Source of the DNA: Stomoxys calcitrans
Lineage: Eukaryota; Arthropoda; Insecta; Diptera; Muscidae
Length of the DNA: 64,000 bases
Reading direction: 5' to 3'
Assembly (NCBI RefSeq): GCF_963082655.1
Contig: NC_081554.1
Span: forward strand, 53,681,609 to 53,745,608
The notes beneath the pieces are model-generated. The model did not search any database. It was not told the origin of the DNA and saw only the letters and a list, made by a program, of their open reading frames with translations. Positions 1 to 11,327 of the stretch are shown piece after piece. Each line of letters begins with the position of its first letter. Position 1 is the first letter of the stretch. The position numbers and the translations under genes are program-made.

Positions 1-980
1 ACAGAACGACTTCCCGCCATCTAGGACATGTCGTCTATTGTTGCAGCCAAGATCGCTTCAAGTATACAGATTGGTGCCATAGGGTTCTGGCTTGCATACA
101 AGACAGATATCGTGAATGGCACCATCTAACCACGTACGATACGAGTTCAGTTTGTTACACCATCCGAATCTAAATGGGGCCAGACTTTTCTGGTCTTTCT
201 AAGCAAATCTTTTTCGTCATCTGTCCATAAAAAACTATATTCGGTCGGTATGACAAGGTTGATTTCATCATTTTGGTGGATATGCTACAGACCCGTGCTG
301 TGTGAGGCGGTTGTAAGTGGATCAGCGAGATGTTGACGGATTTCGCTCTTTCACTTCCAAATATTCTTTTTCTTATCCCTAGGAGGTGGTACCAGCTCGG
401 TGAGTTGGAAATTGTGGTGATTTCCCTGTTTAGTTATGATCGTTAACCTTGAGAGCCTTGGTCTCCTCGTGTAGATGGTCAATGCTTGCATCCGGTGGCA
501 GCCCGTCATTGACCTTAATGCCGAGTTTTGATAAGTCTGTTAGGTTCTACTCTGCGTTTCGCAACCCTGTGACCCACACTCGAGCTGCGTAATCGGTCAA
601 TCGCCTTACAAATTGTTAATAGGGTTTCCTTGTCCATTCGCCGTCAAAGTTTTGAGGACCTTGCTCTTGGTTCTTACCTTATCACAGGTAACAGTAGCAT
701 AGCTCTGAAATCGAGAAGAAGTTGTCGAGGGTCACCCAAGATTCCTTTGATGGTATACAATAGGAATTCTATCTCGATTGACCACTTTTTTGACCTCACT
801 CCTGCTGAACAGTGTCGTTGATGATTTTGTAGGAGAAATTTTCCCTTAAAAACTCCCACATTTCGTTTCTGGGGAAACATACCAGCTCCGTCTTTTGGGG
901 TTTATGACAAGCCTGTTGGTCATCCGCACAACTTCCTCATAGCACACTAAACGAGGTCTGTAATAGTCGGAAGAAAACGA
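1..980 (-). mobile_element. Probable LINE-derived stretch, antisense, decayed
   Basis: No host gene is visible here. Read on the minus strand, roughly 900-930 gives a broken stretch resembling the LxINPKKTELV segment that follows the reverse transcriptase active site in non-LTR retrotransposons, and 540-600 resembles the downstream 'thumb' region. Stops and frameshifts break it everywhere. It could be intronic DNA of the gene whose last exon starts at 1127, or intergenic DNA. The assignment rests on short motif resemblance only. Confidence 0.35.
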
Positions 981-1126
981 TGCCAACATCATCATCATAG
1001 ACCACAGCCTTCCCGAATACAATTGCTTACCAATAACCTCACGACAGGGGATAAAACAACTTTAAATTCTTTCTTTTTTTCATTATGGAGTAACTAATTT
1101 TTTTCCTCTTTTTTGGATTTTTACAG

Positions 1127-2556
1127 GCACTCCCAATAGCTCAAAAGATCGTGAGAGCCGAGCTGCATCTGCTGGCCCTCTCATCAATCCAAATGCTCTT
1201 AACAACAATACTGACACTAACACTGCATCATCTTCATCATCCTTACGAGCTACAGGAGCCATTCCTAAAATAAAAAGTCTAAACAGTTCGTCGGGCTCAA
1301 GCAAAAACTCCAATAATACCGAAAAGAATTCATCGGCTTCGGCAACTGAAAAAACCGTGTCTTCCCTTAAAAATGCTCTAACAAAGAAATCATCCTCAAG
1401 CTACGCACAAAAGTCATCTGCTCAACAAACAACATCATCATCTTCAAATGCCAATAACTCGGTGATGAGTGAACAGAATAATTCGGTAAATCGTATTTCA
1501 AAATCAAGTCTGCAATGGCTTTTGGTCAACAAATGGTTACCCTTGTGGATGGGTCAAGGGGCCGATTGTAAAGTTATTGATTTTAATTTTATGTTTTCAC
1601 GCGACTGTGTGGATTGTGATGCTGCATCAGCTGCGGCACAAATGGCAAATCCCTATGGAACACCACGTTTATCGGGTCTACCACAAGATATTGTAAGATT
1701 TAATGCCAGAGCAGAAATGCATGCTGCTGCTGGTGTGGGAGGCACATATCGAAGGCACAATGAACAATTTGCTGCAAGACCTTTACACAATACTTTGAAT
1801 CGTTTGCGTGAAACAGATGGTTATGGTGGGGCAGCAGGAGCAACAGCGGCGAGACGCTATGAGGACCCTTCCTATGAGAATGTGCATGTGCAATGGCAAA
1901 ACGGCTTTGAATTTGGTAGATCTAGGGACTATGATCATTCGCTGAGTGGGGGAACAGTGCCGACCGCGAGTGGCAGAGCTCCTTTGCAAAGAGCTAGATC
2001 AGAAAGTCCTACTCTAAGCAGTCACAGAAATACAACACAATCTAGGCGCTTAAGAAGTAGTGGCCCAGCGGGCCACAAATCAGGCAGCTCAACAGCTAAT
2101 AGAACTAAATTCAAAGATCCATTTCGCAACTACGAACTCAATACGGAGAGCAACAGTTTCAGGCCAAAATTTAGTAAAGCAGAAACTCTTGATGTAGCGG
2201 ACAATGTTGCCTCAACGTCTTCGGCACAAAATTTGAAATCGCCAGCACCAGTTGGAGCTGTTGGTGGTGGGGCGATACAGCCAGAACCCAATAATCCAAC
2301 TTTACTGGTAACAGCCGCCATCGACGACTCAGAAGGAGCCGTAGGAGGTATCGATCTAAGGCTGACAAATGATGCTAATACAGTATCATCATCATCCTCA
2401 TCATCTGCAGTACTTCCAAGCATCGAAGTTGCCACTTTGGAAGCTGCTGCCATGGCAATTGCCACAAGTGATAACGACAACAGTGTGCCAGTAATGGCCA
2501 ACAATAAGTTAAACTCGCCAAGTAACACAACAAGTAATGAACAAAAAGAAATGTAA
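1127..2556 (+). CDS. 3'-terminal coding exon of an unrecognised Ser/Asn/Ala-rich protein (partial)
   Basis: A pyrimidine-rich tract ending in TTTTTACAG (to 1126) is a strong splice acceptor. From 1127 the frame stays open for 475 codons after a split codon (exon phase 2 nt) and stops with TAA at 2556. No ATG opens it, so earlier exons must lie left of the window. Residues 1-120 are Ser/Asn-rich low complexity. A compact, ordered-looking core follows at about 1510-1630, beginning SSLQWLLVNKWLPLWMGQG and continuing with a Cys- and Phe-rich DFNFMFSRDC motif. The rest is disordered, with Arg/Ser patches and a poly-Ser run near 2385-2405. I do not recognise the family. The W-rich core is the part to use for a homology search. 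The codon structure and a downstream AATAAA (2831) support a real gene. Confidence 0.72.
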
Positions 2557-2874
2557 TTTTTAGAAATATTATTGATTGATTGAATTCTTAGACATATTTT
2601 TAATTGCCAACTTTTTGCAATGTGGCTTCTTTCACCTCTCCAAACTGCTTATTTTTTTTTTGGATATTTTTTTAGAGGAATTATTTTGGTCATAATAATT
2701 ATTTTTTTTTACTTTATTAGATCCTCTTTTAATAATGATGCATTTAGTAGAAACTTGTCTTCCATAGTCCGAAGAATATGTCAGACGACTTCAGAAGTAT
2801 TGACACATACATGATGAGTTTTTCCAGTTTAATAAACATATAAGTCGCACATATATAATGAAGTCGAAGATAAT
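2557..2874 (+). other. 3' UTR of the upstream gene with poly(A) signal
   Basis: AT-rich sequence follows the stop codon at 2556. An AATAAA hexamer sits at 2831-2836, about 275 nt after the stop, and is the likely cleavage signal. An inverted-repeat element begins about 40 nt beyond it. Confidence 0.5.
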
Positions 2875-3073
2875 CCCCCTTATTCCGGTTGGCGATGGCG
2901 TAGTCGTATGTCAAAATTTTTAAAAAGTGGTTGTCAAAGACAAAAACTTGTTTACATTTTTGGTATCACATAAGTCAAATGGTTAATTGCATTTTAAACT
3001 ACATCGCGCCTGTTTGTCGAAAGAGTAGGGAACCTACTTCTATATTATTTTTTTTATTTACCACAATATTTTT

Positions 3074-5912
3074 ATACCCTACACCACCACTGTGGTACAG
3101 GGTATTATAAATTTGTGCATTTGTTTGCAACGCTTAGAAGGAGAAGAGCTAGACCCATTGATAAGTATACCGATCGGCTTAGAATCACTTCCTGATTCGA
3201 TTAAGCTATGTCCGTCTGTCTGTCCATGTATTTTTGTGATAAAGTTACAGGTCGCATTTATTGTCCGATTGTCATGAAATTTAGCACAAGTCTCTTTTTT
3301 GGCCCAATGACGAATGCTATTGATTTTGAACGAAATCGGTTCAGATTTAGATATAGCTCCCATATATATATATTTTATCCGATATGGCCTTTAAAGCCTA
3401 TAGAAGTCACAATTTTGGTCTGATCTTTACGAAATATGGTCTCAAATATTCAACGGTCTCATATGTATGCAAAATTTCATAAAAATCGATTCAGATTATG
3501 GCTGTGGAAGCCATAATGGCATGGGGTATTTTATGCAACGTCCTCATATGTGTGCAAAATTTCATAAAAATCGGTTCAGATTTAGATATAGCTTTCAAAT
3601 ATATCTTTCATTCGATATGGCCTTTTAAGGCTGTAAAAGCCTTTATTTTGGTCCGATCTTTACAAAATTTGACATGGGGTGTTTTATTCAGTGTCCTCAT
3701 ATGTGTGCAAAATTTCTTAAAAATCGGTTCAGATTTAGATGTAGCTCCCATATATTTTTCATCCGATATGGCCTTTTAAGGCTGAAGAAGCCACAATTAT
3801 GGTCCAATCTTTACAAAATATTGTATGGGGTATTTTATGCAACGTCCTCATATGTGTGCAAAATTTCACCAAAATCTGTTCAGATTTAGATATAGCTTCC
3901 AAATATATCTTTCATTCTATATGGCCTTTTGAGGCAGTAGATGCCATAATTTTGTCCGATCTTTCCAAAATTTGGCATGGGGTGTTTTATGCAACGTCCT
4001 CATATGTGTGCAAAATTTCATAAAAATCGGTTCAGATTTAGATATAGCTCCATATATATCTTTCATCCCATATAGCCTTTTAAATATATCTTTCATTCTA
4101 TATGGCCTTTTGAGGCAGTAGATGCCATAATTTTTGTCCGATCTTTAGAAAATTTGGCATGGGGTGTTTTATGCAATGTCCTCATATGTGTGCAAAATTT
4201 CATAAAAATCAGTTCAGATTTAGATATAGCTCCATATATATCTTTCATCCCATATGGCCTTTTAAGGCTGAAGAAGCCACAATTTTTGTCCGATCTTTAC
4301 AAAAATTGGCATGGGGTGTTTTATTCCATGTCCTCATATGTGTGCAAATTACTTAAAAATCGGTTCAGATTTAGATATAGCTCCCATATATAACTTCCAT
4401 CCGATATGGAATTTTATGGCTATAGCAGCCACGAAATGTTTTCTTTAAAGTTCCAATACGACTACAAAATTTCATAAAAATCGGTTCAAATTTAGATATA
4501 GCACCCATATATATCTTTTATTCGATATGGAGTTTTAAGGTTGTAGCAGCCACAATTTTGGTCTGATCTTTACAAAATTTGGCACTGGGTGTTTTATTCA
4601 ACGTCCTCATATGTATGCGAAATTTTACCAAAATCGGTCCAGATTTAGATATAGCTCTCATATATAACTTTCATCCGATATGGAATTTTATGGCTATAGC
4701 AGCCACAATTTTGATCGGATCTTTACAAAATTTTACACGAAATGTTTTCTTTAAAGTTCCAATACGACTACAAAATTTCATAAAAATCGGTTCAAATTTA
4801 ATTATTCCTCCCATATATATCTTTCATCCGATTGGACTTTAAAGGCTGTAGTAGGCACAATTTTGTTCCGATCTTTACAAAATTTGGCACGGGGTGCTTT
4901 ATCCAACGTCCTCATATGTGTTCAAAATTTCTTCAAAATCGGGCCAGATTTAGTTATAGCACCCCTATATATATTTTATCCGATATAGAGTTTTAAGCCT
5001 GTAGCAGCCACAATCGTGGTCGGATGTTTACAAAAATTTAGCACGGGGTGCTTTATTTGACTTCTTCATACCTGTGCAAAATTTCATAAAAATCGGTTCA
5101 GATTTAGATATACCTCGCATATATATCTTTCATCCGATTTGGACTTTAAAGGCTTTAGTAGGCACAATATTGGCCCGATTTCTACAAAATTTAGCGTGAG
5201 TTGTTTTATTTAAAGTCCCAATGCGAGTGCAAAATTTAATCTAAATCGGTCTAGATTAAGACAGCTCCCATATACATCTTTTGTCCGATATGGTCTTTTA
5301 AGGCTGTAGAAGTCACTATTTTAGTCCGATCTTAACAAGATGTAGTATGAGGTGTTTTATTTGACGTCTTAATACGTGTGCAAAATTTCATAAAATTCGG
5401 TTTAGATATAGGTCCCCGATATATCTTTCATCCGAAATAGACTTTAACCCGTAGAATCCACAATTATCGACCGATTTTGCATGAGACAATTTATTTGACG
5501 TTCCAATACTTGCGCAAAATTTCATTAAAATCGGTCCTGATTTACATATGGCTCTATTGTATATATTTTATCCGATATGGACTTTTAAGGCAATAAAAGC
5601 AACAATTTCGGTCACATCTCTACAATATAGGGCGTGTGATGTTCTATTTGACATCCCAGTATGGGTAATCAAAATTGGCACATGTTTCGATTTAACTCCC
5701 ATACAATCTTTTGTCGGATATGGCCTTTTAAGGATGTGGAAATCCAAATTTGTTACCCTATCGTAGGAAAATCTTGCAAGGTTCTATTAGATATTTAAAT
5801 AGGTATCCAAATTAAAGTCTGAATGGATTTCGAGATAATTCTACATATAAAAAGTACTACGTATACCAGGTGGTGAAGGGTATAATATAATCGGCTCCGC
5901 CCGACTTTTGCC
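3074..5912. mobile_element. Tandem-repeat-bearing element nested in the MITE-like repeat
   Basis: The left end begins ATACCCTACACCACC right after a T5 run. The right part reads GGTGGTGAAGGGTATAAT, the inverted form, followed by a GC-rich tail CTCCGCCCGAC. TTTT occurs on both sides (3070-3073 and 5913-5916), consistent with a short target duplication. The interior is an array of about 17 diverged units. No long conserved ORF is present; short ORFs recur because the units repeat. A shorter relative lies at 35440-35910. The family is a common dipteran non-autonomous type (general knowledge); its class is not certain. Confidence 0.75.
3490..5780. repeat. Degenerate tandem array, unit about 152 bp
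   Basis: Each unit carries the phrases CCGATCTTTACAAAATTTGG, CGTCCTCATATGTGTGCAAA, AAAAATCGGTTCAGATTTAG and a CATATATATCTTTCATCCG segment. Successive starts of the GATCTTTAC phrase fall near 3655, 3807, 3958, 4141, 4292, 4566, 4718, 4873 and 5025. The spacing is mostly 151-153 bp, with one unit expanded to ~183 bp by an internal duplication (4045-4130). Units become more divergent toward the right. Confidence 0.85.
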
Positions 5913-6037
5913 TTTTCTTACTGGTTCTGTTTTCAAACTTTCGAAGGTGAATAAGTTACAGAATACCACTAAATGTGAAATTCGCCTTCGACTACGACTG
6001 CTGTCGATTTTCGCCTTCAACAACGGGAATAAGGGTG

Positions 6038-7091
6038 AATGTCATACCCCATTGGTCTTTTTCAAACACCTTTTACTTTTTATTTTAGCAAACAAACAAA
6101 TTTACAACGGAAAAAAATTTTGCTCTTGTAATAAAAAAATTTTTTCAAATGTTGCCTTTTTGTCGAAAACTTACTTTGCAACAAAAAAAAATTGTAATTG
6201 TAGCTGTTATTAGCCTCATTTCTAGGATAAAGAAGCCTACCAGCAGGCTTAAGTTCTATCTCTACTCTTACTAAAAGATTTTGACCACCATTCGCCTAGT
6301 GTGATATGGATCTTTAAGGTGGAAATCCGGAGATTAAAGCACGATCCGCCTACAGTATGAGAACACACATTGAACAGCGCGTTGTGGTTGAACATCTAAG
6401 GTCTGAAATTTCTAACAAAATAATTTAAGCCGCTCCAATTTGTAGAAAACAGAAACGCCCAACCAATCGATTCTGGGGGAATTATTACCTCAGGGTTAAA
6501 TCTGCTCGGAAAGTATTTTGTTAATCCTCATAAGCATCAGTTTCGATAAAATTTTACTATAACTTTGAACTGATATGTTGTGTTATGCTGTCAATTATAC
6601 TCGCGAAATATGCGCTTCTATCCATCTACACCAACAGTGGTGGGCAAATATACGCATACTTTTGTACACTTTTGTGTACGTGCACAAGAACATAAGCCCA
6701 TGGGCTTGCAAAAAGCGTGCACATGTGTTAGTGTGTCCATCAATGATTTACACTATATGTAGCACAATTTTTTCTTACAAATAGAAAATTATATGAAAAA
6801 TGTAGCACCTGTATCGAATTTTTTGCATCTGTATCTTAGGCCCTTTAAAACTATCCAGGATTCACTAATAGAAGGTTAGGTCATGAACATCATTAAGGAT
6901 GTCAAATCTGCCGATTGAAAATTTCATGAACATTATTAAGGATGTCACATTTGCCGATTGAAAATTTCATCAAATAGGAGAAACCTAAACAAAGATTGTA
7001 TGTAAAAAAGAATAAATTGACATCCTCAATGCCAAGTACTGCCAAAAATTAAAAAAAAAAAAATTGTGTCGGCTGCTCGCTTGGCTTAACC
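6038..7091. other. Intergenic, nothing recognised
   Basis: AT-rich DNA with no supported gene. A ~45 bp near-repeat (GATGTCAAATCTGCCGATTG / GATGTCACATTTGCCGATTG with the following AAAATTTCAT) occurs at about 6898-6970. The short open frames around 6575-6784 lack any recognisable protein. Confidence 0.5.
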
Positions 7092-7319
7092 TTAAGGCCT
7101 GGTTACACTCTCGTAAATGTAGAACAAATGTATCGTAAATGTAAAGAAACAATTATGCTTATTACCAAACTTAGCATTTGACATTTCAAACAAAACAATC
7201 TGACGTGGAAGAACTTCAGGCATAACTCAAGGGATGGTCGGAGAAGACGACCCTCCACGCAGTGATGCGAGAAGTTGAGATGTCTCTCCAACTGAAGGAG
7301 TACGCGATGGCGTACGTAC

Positions 7320-7985
7320 AGAAGCCTTAAGGTAGATCTACATGATCTAGATCTACAAGAGAGAACCTCTAGATCAAGCGGCATATCAAGCTGGTCTAGA
7401 AAACATTCATGCAGACACGCTAGCAAATGCGGTAAATGGCTACCGGGTGAATGTAGTCCTTGTAGAACGACCGCCTCCCATTGCACCTGAAGAAATTGAC
7501 CTCCCACGGCAAACCAGAGTAGTTCTGGCTCAATTACGTTCCGGCAGATGCAGCCGCCTCAACTCACACAGAGCAAGGATTGATGCCGACGTGGAAGATG
7601 TATGACCCGATTGTAACCAGGGACCACAAGATACACGTCATCTGTTTAACTGTCCAGCCAGACCCACTCGACTCAGACCCACATCCCTGTGGTCGCACCC
7701 CATGTAGCCGGCTCAACTCCTACAGAGTAAGGATTGATGCCGACGTGCAAGATGTATGACCCGATTGTAACCAGGGACCACAAGATACACGTCATCTGTT
7801 TAGCTGTCCAGCCAGACCCACTCGACTCAGACCCAGATCCCAGTGGGTCTGAGTCCCCATCTTAGTCGCGGAGTTCCTGAGTCCCAATCTTAGTCGCGAA
7901 GGTCCTGGGTCTTGACACTCAACAGAATCAAGCAGACGAAAAATAGAACACAATAAACTGCTACAACAGCAACAACGATGAAGAC
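7320..7985 (+). mobile_element. LINE-J (Jockey-like) 3' fragment with internal duplication
   Basis: The DNA matches the LINE-J copy at 58629-58880, including AGGTAGATCTACATGATCTAG, GATCAAGCGGCA and the tail ending GCTACAACAGCAACAAC. A block of about 145 bp (GATTGATGCCGACGTG..AGACCCACTCGACTCAGACCC) occurs twice, near 7575-7680 and 7730-7845. It is non-coding now. Confidence 0.75.
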
Positions 7986-8424
7986 CAAACAAATTGGAGT
8001 TCAGAGTTTCAACTGATGTGGTGCTTATTATCATCGCGTGTCGGGTCGAAATCAATATGTGTATGTGGCGGCCCTAAAGGCCTTGGGCTCTAGTTCAGTA
8101 AGGTCGAAATGTGTAGAGTGGAGGAGTCTGTGGAATCCCTAAATAGACCCCAGTTTCACGACATAGTGCTAACATGGATTAGCGGATACGACAGCGCCGT
8201 ATTGGCGCTTACCCCTACTCTCTTCTTGTAATTTCTTGTTCTATCACATATGTCTCACTTTTTCACAACATTATCTTTCAGGACAGGTCAGACTGGACAA
8301 ACGTTCGGTAATCGTTTGCATGCGTTTTCATAAAGCAAAACAAAACAGCTGACACGTTTTCCTACATTTACGGTATGTAGTGTACCGTAAACAGCTGAGT
8401 CAATTTTTTCTTGCGAAGTGCACT

Positions 8425-8566
8425 ATCTGTCAACGAGTTTTGGTTGTGCGTGTGTGTGTATTATAGTTAAGAACTATAACACACACAAACAACGAAAAAT
8501 GGTGCAAACTAGTAACATACACAAAATCAGGGTTGTATTAATCACAGATTTTGGCAGATAGTGCAC
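8425..8566. repeat. Long imperfect inverted repeat (hairpin)
   Basis: GTGCACTATCTGTCAA on the left pairs with TTGGCAGATAGTGCAC on the right. Inside, TTGTGCGTGTGTGTGTATTATAGTT pairs with AACTATAACACACACAAACAA around a short AAG loop. The arms are near the right end of the TTA-flanked element and could be a separate fold-back insertion or part of that element. Confidence 0.7.
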
Positions 8567-8646
8567 TCAATATTTTGTTTTTGGGCAACTGCCACTACTT
8601 GTAAGTTAATATATCTTGTGTTTACGAGAGCATAACCAGGCCTTTA

Positions 8647-9151
8647 TTCAGTGAATCCTGAAAACTATCACACATCATGTTATATTCTCATAATACAAAT
8701 ATGTCTAACCTACTACATATTCCATTCTTCCCTCCTCTCGAAGCATTCAATCATGTTTTTAAATGAATTTATTGTAACATTTTTTTATATATATAATATA
8801 ATTATATCCTTATTCATTACCACATACTATATTCGAACGACTTACATTCATTAACTAGTTTTGTGTACTTTAAGTATTATTTAAATTTTGAAAACAAATC
8901 TTGCTTTTTTGAAACAGAAAATTTACATTGTTTTTTTTTTTTTTTTTGAGAATATTTGCCCACATAAACGTAAGATTATAAATGAGAAATTTCTATAAAT
9001 TTACATTATTCCTATCAATATTTACTTTGGAAATAAAAAAAAGACATTTTCTAACAACTGCGAGTTTTACTTGTAAGGTTTACAGGGTAGCTGACAGAAT
9101 GTTTGGCCAAGTTCGCACTGGTATATGTATCTGTCCATGGCGAAACAATTA
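8647..9151. other. Intergenic AT-rich DNA
   Basis: There is no gene. A poly-T run of about 18 nt lies at 8931-8947. Nothing else is recognised. Confidence 0.5.
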
Positions 9152-9388
9152 AAGGTGGTCTCATTTGTACAACAACCACAAATCATATGGTGAAGTCAGC
9201 CATCTTGTCATCAAGCTGATCGACGTTTTGCCAACACACACAAAGAAATTTTGTGTATACGTGTGCGTAAATGAGCAGAGAATATGCAAGAAAGAAGATA
9301 ACAACAAAGAGAATGCAAACAAAAATCTGACAGCTTAATACCGTCAAACCTGGCCGTCTGTTAACAGCTGTTTGCATGAGACCACCTT
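9152..9388. mobile_element. MITE-like repeat with AAGGTGGTCTCAT inverted ends
   Basis: AAGGTGGTCTCAT (9152-9164) is the exact inverse of ATGAGACCACCTT (9376-9388). The interior (CATCTTGTCATCAAGCTGATCG, ATGAGCAGAGAATATGC) recurs at 14130-14320, where the left end is missing. I could not define an unambiguous target duplication. Confidence 0.7.
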
Positions 9389-9803
9389 ATTTAATCCGCC
9401 TTGGTATCTGTCAAACTAAAGAGTGTTTTTTTAAAGGGTTATTGGAAAGTTTCTCAAAAAAAAAAATACAAAAAATTCAGAAAAATGCATGAAATCTTTA
9501 TTGAAATCGATAGAACAGTCCAGTATTTGAAGTTTATTTCTTGCAAATGTTAATCGCGACCGTCCAATTTTAGCTATTTTTTCCAACATTTCGGCCGGTA
9601 TCTTACGAATCAATGCTGCAATGTTGTCTTCCAATGTATCAATTGAAGCGGGCTTGTCTGAATAGACATGCGCTTTAACATAGCCCCCCACAAAAATAGT
9701 CTAAAGGCGGTTATACTATGTTCAGGCCAAAGCAGTTTTGAGCAAACGACTGGTTTTCCCTTTATTATGATCCGAAAACGACTCGTATTTGCTTAACAAT
9801 TTA

Positions 9804-10029
9804 TTGCGTTGCCCAAAAAGTAATTGCGGATTTTTTAAAAGAAAGTAAATGCATTTTTAATAAAACTTAGAATGAACTTTAATCAAATATACTTTTTTTC
9901 TAAAGCAAGCTAAAAGTAACAGCTGATAACTGACAGAAGAAAGAATGCAATTACAGAGTCACAAGCTGTGAAAAAATTTGTCAACGCCGGCTATATGAAA
10001 AATCCGCAATTACTTTTTGGGCAACCCAA
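9804..10029. mobile_element. Mariner-type MITE, copy 1
   Basis: The ends are GTTGCCCAAAAAGTAATTGC(GG) and its inverse, and the TA dinucleotides at 9802-9803 and 10030-10031 are the expected mariner target duplication. It is 226 bp, AT-rich and non-coding. A near-identical copy with the same ends lies at 47926-48162. It sits inside the broken transposase, so it is younger than that element. Confidence 0.88.
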
Positions 10030-10031
10030 TA

Positions 10032-11311
10032 TAAGGGCAAAACGACTTGTTTGCCACAAAATCGAGACATTCAATGCATATGAGCCCACATAAATGCCTA
10101 AATTGTGCTAAATAAACACAGCCCTGCATAATGTAAAAAAACTAAAACAAGGCGTATTTAATAAGGTGGCCGCATCAGCACAGCTGATGGAGCTTGTTTA
10201 TTAAATACAGACTTCAAAACAAATATTCCCCAAATTTTTTTTTGTGTTTGGCGCTGTTATGGTTCTCAAAATTAGGTAATATAATGGTATGCCGGTAACA
10301 ACCTTAATTGCTATGAGTTTCACTCAGAAAACTAGGTTCATTATGTCGCCCCCGAAAAAGATTCGAAAAGCGCCGAAGAACATAGAAAAAATTTACGGCA
10401 ATACAATGCCAGACATTAGAATGAAGAAAATAAGGAGCCAACATGCATGACAATAATGGAAGCCAGACGGGCTGGAGAAGTTCCCCACTAGCTGCCATTT
10501 CATGCCCTAGTAGTTAAAAATGGCGAGAGGACTATGTGCCTGAAAATAATTTAGACAGGAATAAAACAGGTGTCCATTTTGCCATAGTCCTGCGTCTACC
10601 CACGCAATTTCAGGGCAGTGCCACAATAGGTGATCAACCGTCTATAACTCCTCCTCATACCCACAAATTATGCGTAAGCCCGTCATGTGTCCAGCGCGAC
10701 GTCAAAGTCCTGACATTGCAAGAGCCTCAAAAAGGGATACAAAAACCGACCTTGTGGTAATTGAGCGCCATATTCCCATTTGAGCCCTTTGCTAGTAGTG
10801 CGCTAATTATTCTGCCCATCAGAATAGTATGAACTCAATTCAGGGGAAATCCTCTTGTCCACCAGAGAGTCATGCAGTTGAAACATATGATGACAATCCC
10901 AGCTCAATTGGAATTGATCCAGAACTACCCTGGTCTGCACTTGGTAGCTATTTTATGGCCACAATAACCTAGTGAAAACTATTTAAACCTACCATCTCAA
11001 TGGTTTTGTGGATAAAGCCTCTGAAGCTAATGGAAATCTGAAACATTTTTAAAATAATTTTTTCTAGCTTGACACTCAAATAGTAACAAACTTCTTTCTT
11101 CTTGATCTGACTGGTTGAAGCAAATTTACCGTAAATTCTAAATGTCACGGCGAATCGAATTATCTTCGCCCTGTTTACAAATGTTGACATATCCAGTTCC
11201 CAAAAAAGATGTTTTTTTTTTTGTAGCAATTCGTCGATGCGGCCAACTTATATGTACGCCTTGAGCTAAAATTTAATTTTCCGAAAAACAAATGTTTAAA
11301 ATCAACAAAAT
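10032..11311. other. Insert separating the transposase halves; content mostly unrecognised
   Basis: There is no supported gene. The short frames at 10304-10498, 10536-10760 and 10969-11229 show no family motif. The region is probably further mobile DNA given its position between two halves of one transposase. Confidence 0.4.
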
Positions 11312-11327
11312 TTTATAGATAAAGCAA

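Larger units (their letters stand above)
2875..6037. mobile_element. Small inverted-repeat element (MITE-like), copy 1, interrupted by a larger insertion
   Basis: The ends are CCCCCTTATTCC on the left and GGAATAAGGGTG on the right, extended by weaker matching (GGTTGGCGATGGCG against the complement of CGCCTTCAACAACG). An AAT triplet flanks both ends. A second copy at 38244-38596 is 353 bp and uninterrupted. The two align on the left up to ...ACCACAATATTTTT and on the right from ...TCAAACT-TCGAA. In this copy about 2.8 kb of tandem repeats (3074-5912) separates the halves. The superfamily is not determined. Confidence 0.8.
7095..8643. mobile_element. DNA transposon-like element with 24 bp inverted ends and TTA target duplication
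   Basis: The left end reads AGGCCTGGTTACACTCTCG(TAAA) and the right end is its inverse with two mismatches (..CATAACCAGGCCT). Each end is bordered by TTA (7092-7094 and 8644-8646). A 3-bp TTA/TWA duplication is typical of PIF/Harbinger elements. No transposase is visible. The interior holds a Jockey-like LINE 3' fragment and a large imperfect hairpin, so this is probably a non-autonomous carrier that later received insertions. Confidence 0.75.

Noticed and set aside
3498..4842. Repeated small ORFs with similar peptides (e.g. NVLICVQNF)
   Set aside because: They arise because the ~152 bp tandem unit repeats in different frames. No start context or constant frame supports a protein family.
3490..5780. 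CRISPR-like array
   Set aside because: Units are ~152 bp, diverged and lack conserved short repeats with unique spacers; this is eukaryotic tandem DNA.
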